Both the position numbers and the translations under genes were made by a program. Below, one piece after another: positions 25,649 through 34,063 of a DNA stretch of 64,000 nt. The notes beneath the pieces were generated by a model that did no database searches, was not told the DNA's origin, and saw nothing but the letters and a program-made list of their open reading frames with translations. The DNA lies in NCBI RefSeq assembly GCF_017313265.1, contig NZ_JAFLQZ010000010.1, positions 62,001-126,000 of the forward strand. The letters run 5' to 3'. Every line of letters begins with the position of its first letter. The first letter of the stretch is position 1. Source of the DNA: Hymenobacter telluris. Lineage in GTDB: Bacteria; Bacteroidota; Bacteroidia; Cytophagales; Hymenobacteraceae.

Positions 25649-26356
25649 CTATTCAATCTTGTTCATGCGCTCCTTCACAGCTTCCAGGGCCACGCGCATG
25701 TTCACAATGTCGGCGCGGGCGGCTTCCTGCTCTTTCAGGTTCATGTCCACCATGTTGTTGTACTGCAACAGTTCGGCGGCGTTCTGAGCCAGCTGCTGCT
25801 GAATCTCCACCTTCTTGAGTTTGTTCTTCTCGATGTCCTTCTTGATGGACTCCGACTTCTGGATTACGGCAATGTGGTTGTTTTGCGTGGAAACCAGCGC
25901 TTTTTCAGCTTCAGCTACCTGCACGGCAAGGTCTTCGCGGTACAACATGCGGGCGAAATCCTTCAGGTATTTCTCGCTGGCTTTCCACTGCACCGGCGTA
26001 GCATCCTTGCTCAAGTAAGCATTGCCCAAGTCAACCGACCACCATACCGAAGTACCCGTAGGCGTAGCATCCACCTTGCTGATTACGCGAACCGGCGTTT
26101 TCGAAATATCTTCGATAACCACACCATCCATTTGATAAACACCCTTGTCGGCCTTCACCTTGCTACCGAACTGAGTGTCCAACTGCTTCTTCCACGATTC
26201 ATCGACCCGCTTGCTGTCTAGCTGGATAGTAACGCGCTGGCCCTTGCGCGGAATACCTTTGATGGCCATATCCGTTTCATCAACGGGGGATTTTTGTGCG
26301 TAACCAGTTGCCGTCAGCACAAAGATCAACAGGGATAAGAGTACGCCTTTTTTCAT
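25649..26356 (-). CDS. Secreted coiled-coil hypothetical protein
   Basis: 235 residues with a signal peptide (GVLLSLLIFVLTATGYAQ). Residues 25-125 are beta-rich (GQRVTIQLDSKRVDESWKKQ, VYQMDGVVIEDISKTPVRVI). Residues about 150-235 form a Glu/Lys/Gln coiled coil. I do not recognise the family; similar small secreted proteins are frequent in Cytophagales. The gene is divergent to the pterin pair, with a 256-bp AT-rich gap between them. Confidence 0.72.
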   Translation of the reverse strand: MKKGVLLSLLIFVLTATGYAQKSPVDETDMAIKGIPRKGQRVTIQLDSKRVDESWKKQLDTQFGSKVKADKGVYQMDGVVIEDISKTPVRVISKVDATPTGTSVWWSVDLGNAYLSKDATPVQWKASEKYLKDFARMLYREDLAVQVAEAEKALVSTQNNHIAVIQKSESIKKDIEKNKLKKVEIQQQLAQNAAELLQYNNMVDMNLKEQEAARADIVNMRVALEAVKERMNKIE

Positions 26357-26612
26357 GTGAGTAAAATGATGAGTGAAACGCTAGTCTCGATTATGTCCGA
26401 TTTTTCAATTTCTACTCTTCAAATTTAAACACTTACAAAACAACCCAATACGCCCTTGATTGATTTTTTTAAGGGAAATCATCTTTTATTAAATAGATTA
26501 TATCACATACCGGTTAACTGACAAAAATACCATTTACTGTATTTACACGAGTACTCTTATATCTTGGTTAATTACCAAAACTAAAACCCACAACATCGAG
26601 TTCTAGTCTCCT
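26357..26612. other. AT-rich divergent intergenic region
   Basis: 256 bp between divergent genes, much more AT-rich than surrounding DNA (for example TGATTTTTTTAAGG and AAATAGATTATATCAC). It must hold both promoters. I cannot place a convincing TAnnTTTG box, and I see no tRNA or riboswitch fold. Confidence 0.5.
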
Positions 26613-27020
26613 ATGCCTGTAACTGTCTGCCGCAAAGAGCATTTTAACGCCGCCCATCGTCTTCATAACCCTGCCTGGAGCGACGAACTGAACCAACGTG
26701 TGTTTGGCAAGTGCAACAATCCGCACTACCACGGCCACAATTACGAGTTGATTGTGCGCCTGACGGGAGAAATCAACCCCGAAACCGGCTATGTGTATGA
26801 TATGAAGCTATTGAGTGACCTCATTAAACGTGAGATTCTCGATACCTTTGACCATCGGAACCTGAACTTGGATACCGAGGAGTTTCGTGAATTAAACCCA
26901 ACGGCCGAAAACATTTCGGTGGTTATCTGGAACCGGTTGCGCCAGCATCTGGATGCGCACCTGACCCTCTCGGTTACTTTGTATGAGACCGAGCGCAATT
27001 TTGTAGAATACCATGGATAG
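26613..27020 (+). CDS. 6-pyruvoyl-tetrahydropterin synthase-like (PTPS/QueD family)
   Basis: 135 residues. It acts on dihydroneopterin triphosphate, making either 6-pyruvoyl-tetrahydropterin (PTPS) or 6-carboxy-tetrahydropterin (QueD). Seen: the Zn ligands in HFNAAHRL and HYHGHNYEL, the Cys of FGKCNNPHYHGHNY, GEINPETGYVYDMKLL, the catalytic-base region DHRNLNLD and the Glu of LYETERN. FGKCNN-HGHNY and DHRNLNLD are close to animal PTPS (GKCNNPNGHGHNYKV, DHKNLDLD as I recall them), so a biopterin-type role is as likely as queuosine. The stop overlaps the folE start by 8 bp. Confidence 0.85.
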   Translation: MPVTVCRKEHFNAAHRLHNPAWSDELNQRVFGKCNNPHYHGHNYELIVRLTGEINPETGYVYDMKLLSDLIKREILDTFDHRNLNLDTEEFRELNPTAENISVVIWNRLRQHLDAHLTLSVTLYETERNFVEYHG

Positions 27021-27687
27021 TTCCGTGCCAACTTCTCCCCTTGGGGGCACCCCACCCGTCGATACTCACTTGTCGGCTGATTTGCGCACTCCCCTGCGGG
27101 CGGACGCGTTTGAGCTGACGGAAGAAGAAAAAATAGCGGGCATCACCGAGCATTTCCGCGAAATCATGCATCTGCTCGGGCTTGACCTCACCGACGACAG
27201 CTTGGCGGGCACTCCGCGCCGGGTAGCCAAGATGTACGTGCAGGAGTGGTTCCGGGGCCTTTCGCCGGAGCATCGCCCCGAGGTTCGGCTGTTTGACAAC
27301 CGTTACCAGTACCAGCAGATGCTAGTGGAGCGCGACATCACGCTGTTTTCGTGCTGCGAGCATCATTTCGTGCCTATTATTGGCAAGGCGCACGTGGCGT
27401 ATTTGCCGGGTGAACATGTAGTAGGACTAAGCAAGCTCAACCGGGTGGTGCAATATTACGCCCGTCGACCGCAGGTGCAGGAGCGCCTCACCCGGCAGAT
27501 TGCCGAGGAGCTAAAACTGGCTTTACACACCGATAATGTAGCGGTGCTGATTGAGGCCGACCACCTCTGCGTGATGAGCCGCGGGGTAAACGATACCAGC
27601 AGTTCCACCATTACGGCCGAATACAACGGAGTATTCGCGCAGGATGCTGCGCTGCGGGCTGAGTTTCTGCGGATGATCGGCAAATAA
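27013..27687 (+). CDS. folE: GTP cyclohydrolase I
   Basis: 224 residues (E. coli FolE 222). It converts GTP to 7,8-dihydroneopterin triphosphate, feeding folate, biopterin and queuosine paths. Seen: SLAGTPRRVAKMYVQEWFRG, the Zn-site FSCCEHHFVPIIGKAHVAYL with Cys and His ligands, VVGLSKLNRVVQYYARRPQV QERLT, and VLIEADHLCVMSRGVNDTSS STI. The first 25 residues are Ser/Pro-rich and variable. Translation probably couples to the PTPS-like gene by an 8-bp overlap, so the two act in sequence. Confidence 0.95.
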   Translation: MDSSVPTSPLGGTPPVDTHLSADLRTPLRADAFELTEEEKIAGITEHFREIMHLLGLDLTDDSLAGTPRRVAKMYVQEWFRGLSPEHRPEVRLFDNRYQYQQMLVERDITLFSCCEHHFVPIIGKAHVAYLPGEHVVGLSKLNRVVQYYARRPQVQERLTRQIAEELKLALHTDNVAVLIEADHLCVMSRGVNDTSSSTITAEYNGVFAQDAALRAEFLRMIGK

Positions 27688-27817
27688 TGTTTTGAAAGAA
27701 TATTTCTGATTATTCTGGTTTAAATGATAGGTTGCTGCTGTTTTCCAATTCAGTGTTCTGGCAGCCCTCCTTTCAAACACGCTGCTACTTTAGCCCACCT
27801 ATACCAGCAACCGTCCC

Positions 27818-28732
27818 ATGTCTCGTAAAGTCCTTATCAGCGGTGGTACCGGCATGATTGGCACTCGCCTTGCCGAGATGCTTATTGATACCGGCTACGA
27901 GGTAGCCCTCCTCAGCCGCCAGCCCGGCACCGGCCGCTACCGGAGCTTCCGCTGGGATTTGCGAGCGGGCACCATTGACGAGGCTGCCGTACCCTACGCC
28001 GACTACATTATTAATCTGGCAGGCTCCAGCGTGTCGGAAGGCAAATGGACCGAGGAGCGCAAGCGCGAAATCCTGACCAGCCGCTTGGGAGGCACGGGGC
28101 TGCTGGCGCGGGAACTAGCCAAGCCGGGGCACCATGTGCGGGCTTTCGTATCGGCTTCGGCTATCGGCATTTACGGCGACAGTGGCGACCAGGTAGTAAA
28201 CGAGGAAACGCCGGCCGCTTCGGCTACCGATTTTCTGGTGGATGTGTCGCAGAAATGGGAGGCCGCCGCGCACGACGTGGAGAAGCTCGGCATCCGCACG
28301 GTGGTAACGCGCATTGGCATTGTGCTGAGCCCGGAAGGCGGCGCGCTGGTACCCCTGGCTCGCACCGTGAAGATGATGGCCGGTGCTCCGCTGGGCACCG
28401 GCAAGCAGTACATGTCCTGGATTCACCTCGATGACTTGTGCCGCCTGTTGGTTCAGATGCTGGAAGAACCGCAGTGGCAGGGCACCTACAATGCCGTTTC
28501 GCCGCACCCGGTCACCAACAAGGAATTCACCGAAACTCTGGCTAGCGTACTACACCGCCCGCTGGTGCTGCCCAAAGTGCCGGAGTTTGCCTTGAATCTG
28601 ATGATGGGTGAGATGAGCGAAATTGTGCTGGCCAGCCAACGAGTGAGTGCCGAAAAGGTACTCCGGCAGGGTTTCACCTTCGAGTATCCGCACCTGAAGC
28701 CCGCGCTGGAATCGTTCTACGAGGAGGAGTAG
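27818..28732 (+). CDS. TIGR01777 family NAD-dependent epimerase/SDR
   Basis: 304 residues. Rossmann motif VLISGGTGMIGTRLAEMLID at residues 4-23, then NLAGSSVSEGKWTEERKREI, which is typical of the TIGR01777/YfcH family, SASAIGIYGDSGDQ and RIGIVLSPEGGALVPL. The C-terminal part ends in a DUF1731-like segment (LPKVPEFALNLMMGEMSEIV). E. coli YfcH is the characterised-by-name homologue with no known reaction. It follows folE with 130 bp between, so a pterin role is possible but speculative. A second lipoprotein gene starts 27 bp downstream. Confidence 0.88.
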   Translation: MSRKVLISGGTGMIGTRLAEMLIDTGYEVALLSRQPGTGRYRSFRWDLRAGTIDEAAVPYADYIINLAGSSVSEGKWTEERKREILTSRLGGTGLLARELAKPGHHVRAFVSASAIGIYGDSGDQVVNEETPAASATDFLVDVSQKWEAAAHDVEKLGIRTVVTRIGIVLSPEGGALVPLARTVKMMAGAPLGTGKQYMSWIHLDDLCRLLVQMLEEPQWQGTYNAVSPHPVTNKEFTETLASVLHRPLVLPKVPEFALNLMMGEMSEIVLASQRVSAEKVLRQGFTFEYPHLKPALESFYEEE

Positions 28733-28759
28733 TGCCTGCATGTCAGTCTGTTCCTCAGT

Positions 28760-29434
28760 ATGGGTTATCGTTCCGTCGCAGTTATAATCGGATTTGGCCT
28801 TGGTACACTTGCAAGCTGTATTTCTCGTAAGGTTGACGATTCCGAGATTGATACATCGGATGTGCCAACTGAGCGTTTTTGCATGTATCAGAAAGTAGGT
28901 GACACGGTACGTGTAAAGCGGGTTGTTACAGACAAATTCGCTGGCTCTCGTTTATTGAGCTACGCTATTTGGGACGCCGATAAAAGAGGCACGCAGCAAC
29001 GAATTTTAGAGAACCAGCCTTTTGCAGATATGCAACTGGACTCTGTTCGTCAAATGTTGACCAAACAGCAAAAATATTGGCAGCCTTCAGAAAAAGCGCA
29101 GGAGCTATTCGTTCAGATCCGGCCCGCACCTGATGATGGCGGTGACTTGGCAGTTTTGACACTGCGCCAAGAAGTAGAAGATGATATAGACGCGGCCTTA
29201 ACTGCTGCTGGCATTGGGCATTGGACCGCAGGCGACTTAGGCCCAGGTGGAGGAAATATGCTCTTTAGCACTACAAACACTACGCAAGCACAACACATTA
29301 TTGTAGCTGTACTTCGCGCTTACCATATAGGTCAGAAAACCGTTATAGCGCGGCGCATCATGAATGCTCCCAACGATTGGACCTACGAAGTGCTTTACCC
29401 TATAGCTTATTCAGGCTTGTTTAATTCCATGTAA
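28760..29434 (+). CDS. Hypothetical lipoprotein
   Basis: 224 residues. Signal peptide and lipobox GLGTLASC (Cys at residue 20). The rest is mixed alpha/beta with no Cys-rich or repeat structure; FVQIRPAPDDGGDLAVLTLR and GIGHWTAGDLGPGGGNMLF stand out. I do not recognise it. It is more AT-rich than its neighbours, as are several orphan genes here. It could bind or sense something in the periplasm, but nothing shows what. Confidence 0.68.
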   Translation: MGYRSVAVIIGFGLGTLASCISRKVDDSEIDTSDVPTERFCMYQKVGDTVRVKRVVTDKFAGSRLLSYAIWDADKRGTQQRILENQPFADMQLDSVRQMLTKQQKYWQPSEKAQELFVQIRPAPDDGGDLAVLTLRQEVEDDIDAALTAAGIGHWTAGDLGPGGGNMLFSTTNTTQAQHIIVAVLRAYHIGQKTVIARRIMNAPNDWTYEVLYPIAYSGLFNSM

Positions 29435-29513
29435 GCAATTCGGTAGAAGCTGGTAATGCCACACCCCTACGTGCTTTATGCAACCATAGCCTCGCTATCA
29501 AGCTCTTCATTGC

Positions 29514-29774
29514 ATGAAGAAGACTCTACTCCTGCTATCTGCTACTGCTTTACTTTACTCGGCCACTTGCTGCCGCAAGGAAAACGACATTCCAAGCCCT
29601 GAACAAGCTGCCGCCTGTTCGCTGGTGCCCGATGCAGGCTTGTGCAACGCGGCTATACCCCGCTACTACTTCGACCCGAAAGAGAAGAAGTGTAAGCAGT
29701 TTACTTGGGGTGGCTGCGCCGGGGTAGTTCCTTTTGTTACGCTGAAAGAGTGCGAAGACTGCGGCTGTAAATAG
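29514..29774 (+). CDS. Kunitz/BPTI-domain small secreted protein
   Basis: 86 residues. The signal sequence MKKTLLLLSATALLYSATCC may carry a lipobox Cys (19 or 20). Residues 35-85 match a Kunitz/BPTI serine-protease inhibitor domain: Cys at 35, 44, 60, 68, 80 and 83/85, with spacings of 8, 15 and 7 residues exactly as in BPTI (C5, C14, C30, C38), PRYYFD at the strand and FTWGGC at the FxYGGC position. The loop before Cys80 is one residue shorter than usual. The residue after Cys44 (P1) is Asn, not Lys or Arg, so a trypsin-like target is unlikely. Kunitz domains are common in animals and rare in bacteria. Confidence 0.83.
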   Translation: MKKTLLLLSATALLYSATCCRKENDIPSPEQAAACSLVPDAGLCNAAIPRYYFDPKEKKCKQFTWGGCAGVVPFVTLKECEDCGCK

Positions 29775-29783
29775 TGCCAGTAG

Positions 29784-32159
29784 CTACAAACTATCGGGTA
29801 CGGCTACCGCACCGCTGTTAATCTGTTCCAGCAGGTTATCCGCCACAATAGAATCGACGGGCTCAACGCGGCGGCGGCGCGGCTGCTCGGATACGCACTG
29901 GTACTTGCGCGAAATCTTACCGGGGTACTTGGGGAACGGACCCATGGTAATACCTAAGTCGGTATCCTCATACACTTTCTCCATGTATTTGCCGAAGATG
30001 GGCAATGCCGTACGGCCGCCTTCGCCCTGCTGGGAACCCTGGAAGTGGATGCTTCGGTCTTCGCCGCCCACCCACACGCCAGTTACCAAGTCTTTGGTGA
30101 CGCCCATGTACCAGCCATCAGAGTAGTTGGAGGTGGTACCGGTTTTGCCGCCGATCTGGTTGTTCTTTTTCCATAGCTCGTACTCCCACAAGGCCTGCGA
30201 GGTGCCGCCGGGCTCGTCCATGCCGCCGCGCAGCATATAGAGCATCAGCCACGCCGTTTCGGGCGAAATGGCACGCCGCTGTCTGGGGTCGAACTGCTTG
30301 ATGACGTTGCCGTTGCGGTCCTCGATGCGCGTTACAATCATGGGCTCCGACTGGAAACCCTGGTTGACGAAGGTGCTGTAGGCATTCACCATTTCGTACA
30401 CGCTCACGTCGCCACCCGAGCCGAGGCCGATGCTGGGCACCGACAGCAACGGACTCTTGATGCCGACTTTGTGCGCGTACTTGGCCACGTTCTCCCAGCC
30501 CACCCGCTCCGTTAACTGAGCTGTCACCGAATTCACAGACCGGGCCATGGCTTGGCGCAAGGTCATGTTGATGCCGGTGTATTCGCGGGTCACGTTATCG
30601 GGCTTCCACTCCATGTCCTTGCCGTTCTCCACATAGTTGATGGTCACCCGCTCATCCCGAATACGGTCGCAGGGCGCGTAGCCATTGTCGATGGCGGTGA
30701 GGTACACGAAGGGCTTGAACGTGGAACCGGCCTGGCGCTTGCCCTGGCGCACATGGTCGTACTGGAAGAAGCGGTAGTTGAGGCCACCCACCCAGGCTTT
30801 AATCTGGCCGGTGAAGGGGTCCATGGTCATCATGCCGGCGTGCAGGAAGTGCTTATAGTACGCCAGCGAATCGAGGGGGGAAAGTAGCAGCGTGGTGTCG
30901 CCGTCGCCTTTCCAGGTGAATACTTTGGTGGGCCGCTTGCGGTGCAGTGCCGAATCGAGCAGAGCCGGCTGGCCTTTGTAGCGGGCCGCCAGCTCCTTGT
31001 ACTGCTCGGTGCGCTTCATCTGGGTTTCAATGAAGTTCGGAATTTCATTGCCATCCTCATCCACCCACGGGTTTTTGTCCCGGTTTTTCCAGAACCTATC
31101 AAACTGCTGTTGCAGCCGTTTCATGCGGTCCTGCACCGATTCCTCGGCGTACTGTTGCATGCGCGAGTCGATGGTGGTGTAGATGCGCAGTCCGTCGCGG
31201 TACATGTCGTAGCCATTTTTCTCGCACCAGTTGTTCACGAACTGGCTCACGGCCCCCCGGAAGTACGTCGGCGGCCCGTCAATGTGCTGCTCGAACTGAT
31301 ACTTCAGCTGAATGGGCGTTTGCTGGAGCGCGGCCACTTCGGCAGCGGGCAGCACACCCGCCTGGCCCATGCGCGTGAGCACCAGGTTGCGGCGCTTGCG
31401 GGCAGCTTCGGGGTGGAAGCGCGGATTGTAGGCGGTAGGGTTGTTGAGCATGCCTACCAGCGTGGCGGCCTGCTCGGCGGTAAGGCTATCCGGCGACGTG
31501 CTGAAGAAGGTTTTGGCGGCTACTTTAATCCCGTAGGCTTTCGAGCCGTATTCCACGGTGTTGAAATACATCCGCAGGATTTCCTCTTTGGTGTAGCGCC
31601 GCTCCAGCTCCACGGCGGTCAGCCACTCCTTGGTTTTGCTGATGAGCGTGCTTACGCCGGGGATGTAGCCGAGGCCGCCGCGGGTTTCGCCGCGCCGGGT
31701 TTTGTAGAGGTTTTTGGCGAGCTGCTGGGTGATGGTAGAACCGCCGCCGCTGGGGTTGCCGCTCAGCACGCCGCCCACCGCGCGGGCCAGCGCCGTCAGG
31801 TCGATGCCCGAGTGCTCGTAGAAGCGCACGTCTTCGGTGGCAACCAGCGCCTTAATCAGCAGCGGCGACATTTTATTGAGGGCCACCGGCACCCGGTTTT
31901 CGCGGAAGTACTTGCCCAGCAGCACCCCATCGGCGGTGTAGATTTCCGAAGGCTGCTCTACCTTGGGGTCTTCCAGCTCTTCCAGGCTCGGCGACTTGCC
32001 AAACAGGAACATAAAGTTCATGCTCACCAGAATCGGGTAGAGCAGAAAGGTGCCCACGCCGAGCACGAAAAGGGCCCAAATGGCTCGTGCCGCACGGTTA
32101 GACCACGGCCGGCGCGGCTTGGGAGTAGGGTTTGTTTTCGGCAGTCTTGGAACGGACAT
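29784..32159 (-). CDS. Class A penicillin-binding protein (PBP1A)
   Basis: 791 residues. It polymerises and cross-links peptidoglycan. Order: cytoplasmic basic N-terminus, one TM helix (about 27-50), GT51 transglycosylase domain about 70-270 (EDVRFYEHSGIDLTALARAV with the catalytic Glu, then GGGSTITQQLAKNLYK and RRYTKEEILRMYFNTVEYG), and the transpeptidase domain with SxxK in GSTFKPFVYLTAI, SVN in MARSVNSVTAQ, and KTGTTSNYSDGWYMG. Length and order match PBP1A. The C-terminal tail is basic (PRRRRVEPVDS). It is convergent with the Kunitz gene, with only 9 bp between stops. Confidence 0.94.
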   Translation of the reverse strand: MSVPRLPKTNPTPKPRRPWSNRAARAIWALFVLGVGTFLLYPILVSMNFMFLFGKSPSLEELEDPKVEQPSEIYTADGVLLGKYFRENRVPVALNKMSPLLIKALVATEDVRFYEHSGIDLTALARAVGGVLSGNPSGGGSTITQQLAKNLYKTRRGETRGGLGYIPGVSTLISKTKEWLTAVELERRYTKEEILRMYFNTVEYGSKAYGIKVAAKTFFSTSPDSLTAEQAATLVGMLNNPTAYNPRFHPEAARKRRNLVLTRMGQAGVLPAAEVAALQQTPIQLKYQFEQHIDGPPTYFRGAVSQFVNNWCEKNGYDMYRDGLRIYTTIDSRMQQYAEESVQDRMKRLQQQFDRFWKNRDKNPWVDEDGNEIPNFIETQMKRTEQYKELAARYKGQPALLDSALHRKRPTKVFTWKGDGDTTLLLSPLDSLAYYKHFLHAGMMTMDPFTGQIKAWVGGLNYRFFQYDHVRQGKRQAGSTFKPFVYLTAIDNGYAPCDRIRDERVTINYVENGKDMEWKPDNVTREYTGINMTLRQAMARSVNSVTAQLTERVGWENVAKYAHKVGIKSPLLSVPSIGLGSGGDVSVYEMVNAYSTFVNQGFQSEPMIVTRIEDRNGNVIKQFDPRQRRAISPETAWLMLYMLRGGMDEPGGTSQALWEYELWKKNNQIGGKTGTTSNYSDGWYMGVTKDLVTGVWVGGEDRSIHFQGSQQGEGGRTALPIFGKYMEKVYEDTDLGITMGPFPKYPGKISRKYQCVSEQPRRRRVEPVDSIVADNLLEQINSGAVAVPDSL

Positions 32160-32382
32160 TCAGAGCAGATTGGGCAACAACTTCCTGGGGTGGCAGGTCA
32201 AGAAGTGGTAAATATACCAGTTAGGCGCGGGCTGGCCTGCCGTTTTTGTTGGGTTGCCTTCTCCATAGCAGCCAAGTGGCATTACACAACGGTATTTCTC
32301 GCAGAGGTACGCAGAGGAAAAGCGCGGAGGTACGCAGTGTTCTAACGACAACAACCACTGGAATAGTGCCAGCGCAGCCGCA
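32160..32382. other. Intergenic region with direct GCAGAGGTACGCAG repeats
   Basis: 223 bp between minus-strand genes. It contains a short direct repeat, GCAGAGGTACGCAGAGG and GCGGAGGTACGCAG (about 32300-32336). It also contains TATATTTAC on the minus strand (about 32207-32215), a possible -7 box for the PBP gene. No ORF seen. Confidence 0.45.
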
Positions 32383-32718
32383 TTACAGCCAGACTATCAA
32401 CCCGAACAGTACCAGTAGCACCACCCCCACCGAAAGTCCCGTAGCGCCCAGCGCGGCCATATACCACAGCAGCCGCCAGCCGGCGTGCCCCACCCCGGCC
32501 GCCACCCGCCACAGCCATACCACGCCCAGCGGCGGCAGTACCAGTAAGCACAATCTTACCACCCAATGGGCTACCCTGGCTGCGGCGGGTGTGTGTGGGG
32601 AAACCTCTTTTTCGAGGTTGATGCTGAGTATGGCCCCTACCAGCGCCCCCAGCACCCACCACAACGACGTAGGCAACGCCCGTAATGCCCGAGCCGCAAA
32701 AAGCTGTAGCTGGTTCAT
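32383..32718 (-). CDS. Small membrane protein
   Basis: 111 residues with three likely TM segments (about 18-36, 48-70 and 84-110). Trp- and Leu-rich; no known motif. I do not recognise it. It is the first of several small membrane-protein genes on the minus strand. Confidence 0.58.
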   Translation of the reverse strand: MNQLQLFAARALRALPTSLWWVLGALVGAILSINLEKEVSPHTPAAARVAHWVVRLCLLVLPPLGVVWLWRVAAGVGHAGWRLLWYMAALGATGLSVGVVLLVLFGLIVWL

Positions 32719-32770
32719 AAGCCTAGCAACTTGAAAGAACGATAAGACAAAGTGGCCACAGAAAACTTCA

Positions 32771-33163
32771 CTATCTGATAGCGTCTACAGCTTCCACAGC
32801 AGTTCCACCAAACACTAGAATTACGCCTACTACCAGAGCAAACGAAGCCAGGTGAAACAGCACGCTCAGCAAGAGCACAAAGCTGCGTTTGAGCTCTTGC
32901 CGGGTATCGAGCTGCGGGCTTTTCCACATCGGCCGGGTCACCCACCAGAGCACTATTCCGTTGCTTAGCGGCAAGGCCACCTCCAGCCAATTGAACAGGC
33001 TATTGACTCCGTAAGTATCAAGCTGCGGCCAGAAGTACGGCACCATCCACCACACCCACAGCACGGCGCACACAGCCACCAGCACACTCAGCGCCCGACC
33101 GGGCGGAGTAGTTGGCCGAGGCTGGTAGCCAGATTTGAACGGGTACTCTTTCACGATTTGCAT
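32771..33163 (-). CDS. Small membrane protein
   Basis: 130 residues with three likely TM segments (about 23-47, 60-78 and 93-120). The first 20 residues are cytoplasmic and Pro-rich. A WKSPQLDTRQELKRSF loop joins the second and third TM. No family recognised. Confidence 0.6.
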   Translation of the reverse strand: MQIVKEYPFKSGYQPRPTTPPGRALSVLVAVCAVLWVWWMVPYFWPQLDTYGVNSLFNWLEVALPLSNGIVLWWVTRPMWKSPQLDTRQELKRSFVLLLSVLFHLASFALVVGVILVFGGTAVEAVDAIR

Positions 33164-33189
33164 TGAAAAAGGCAGTTAAGGTCATCAAC

Positions 33190-33276
33190 AGTAGGGTGTG
33201 GGGCTTGTCCCCGCCCGGTTGGTGGGGCTACCACGATGTCGTGCACCGACGGGCGGGGACAAGCCCCGCACTACTG
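33190..33276. repeat. Interspersed inverted repeat, GGGGCTTGTCCCCGCCCG type
   Basis: Arms 33190-33219 and 33248-33276 are reverse complements over about 29 bp with one indel and a mismatch, around a 28-nt loop. It lies between two minus-strand membrane-protein genes. The core occurs only here in the window; its arms can form a strong hairpin. Confidence 0.7.
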
Positions 33277-33297
33277 CGTGACGGGTATAAACAGATT

Positions 33298-33723
33298 CTA
33301 TGTTATTGGCTTATCCCGATGGGTTTGCCAATGCTGCCAGCCGGTTTCCAGCAGCCAGCCCAGCGCTACACCCACGGCGTAGCAGAGCAAGTCGCGCCAC
33401 AGGAAGCCGCGGCCCAGCACCAAGCGGCCCGGCAGCGTCGCGCGCAGGCTGTTTAGCCAAGGCGTTTGGAGAAGCTGGCTTGCTTCAATGAGAAAGGCGA
33501 AGCCAAGCGCCACGGTGGCGACCCAGCTACTGGACTTACCCGCGAATACCAGCCCGAGCAGCCAGAAAACCAGCAGAGCCCACAGTGTATCGCCGGCATA
33601 GGTGGCCAGGAAATGGGGTAGTTCCAGCGCCGGCCAGCGCGAGGCCAGCCCGGCCAGCATCGTGAGGAGCGCCCACGCCGCGTACCACGCCCGGCGGCGG
33701 TGGCGCGTAAATTGAGCTTCCAT
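33298..33723 (-). CDS. DUF2809/VanZ-like membrane protein
   Basis: 141 residues with four predicted TM segments. The pattern GDTLWALLVFWLLGLVF, FAFLIEASQLLQTPWLNSLR and RDLLCYAVGVALGWLLE fits DUF2809, a small VanZ-like membrane family (E-x-x-Q and D-x-x-x-Y signature). Function unknown. It is 13 bp downstream of the next small membrane gene, so they are likely co-transcribed. Confidence 0.8.
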   Translation of the reverse strand: MEAQFTRHRRRAWYAAWALLTMLAGLASRWPALELPHFLATYAGDTLWALLVFWLLGLVFAGKSSSWVATVALGFAFLIEASQLLQTPWLNSLRATLPGRLVLGRGFLWRDLLCYAVGVALGWLLETGWQHWQTHRDKPIT

Positions 33724-33736
33724 CTCAAAGAAAGTA

Positions 33737-33976
33737 TCAACGGCCCGCCAGCAATGCCGCCCCTTGCGGCGACCACAGCATCATCAGAAAAAACACCGCG
33801 CCCAGCAACAGCAACAAAAGCACGCAACTGGCTGGCAATACGCCCGTCAGCAGGCGTTGGCGGCGGGAAATGGGGTTGTCGGCGTGGTCTTGCCACGACA
33901 GCAGGAAGGCCAGCGCTGCCACGTCGCCGACGCATACCAGCAGGGCCAAGACGGTCAGAGAGAGTTGAAGGAGCAT
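33737..33976 (-). CDS. Small two-TM membrane protein
   Basis: 79 residues; two hydrophobic segments (about 2-27 and 46-70) joined by a charged loop (SWQDHADNPISRRQRLLTG). I do not recognise it. It lies between the DUF2809 gene and hairpin E6, in a run with DUF4173. Confidence 0.55.
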   Translation of the reverse strand: MLLQLSLTVLALLVCVGDVAALAFLLSWQDHADNPISRRQRLLTGVLPASCVLLLLLLGAVFFLMMLWSPQGAALLAGR

Positions 33977-33984
33977 ATCTTCGA

Positions 33985-34063
33985 TAAGTGAATGAGTGAG
34001 TGGGGAAGTGGTTGCGGCAGCTTACTGACGTAGAGGACTCCCCTCATTCATTCGCTTATTCAC
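33985..34063. repeat. Intercistronic word-repeat hairpin E6
   Basis: Arms 33985-34009 and 34036-34063, imperfect, with 8-nt words AAGTGAAT, AAGCGAAT and GAATGAGG. The right arm lies inside the last codons of the DUF4173 gene (encoding VNKRMNEGS), and the left arm ends 8 nt from the start of the small membrane gene. Confidence 0.7.

Noticed and set aside
30942..32345. Long plus-strand ORF (467 codons) opposite the PBP gene
   Set aside because: It is antisense to a clear PBP1A gene; its composition (Gly/Arg/His-rich, no domain) is the usual shadow in GC-rich coding DNA.
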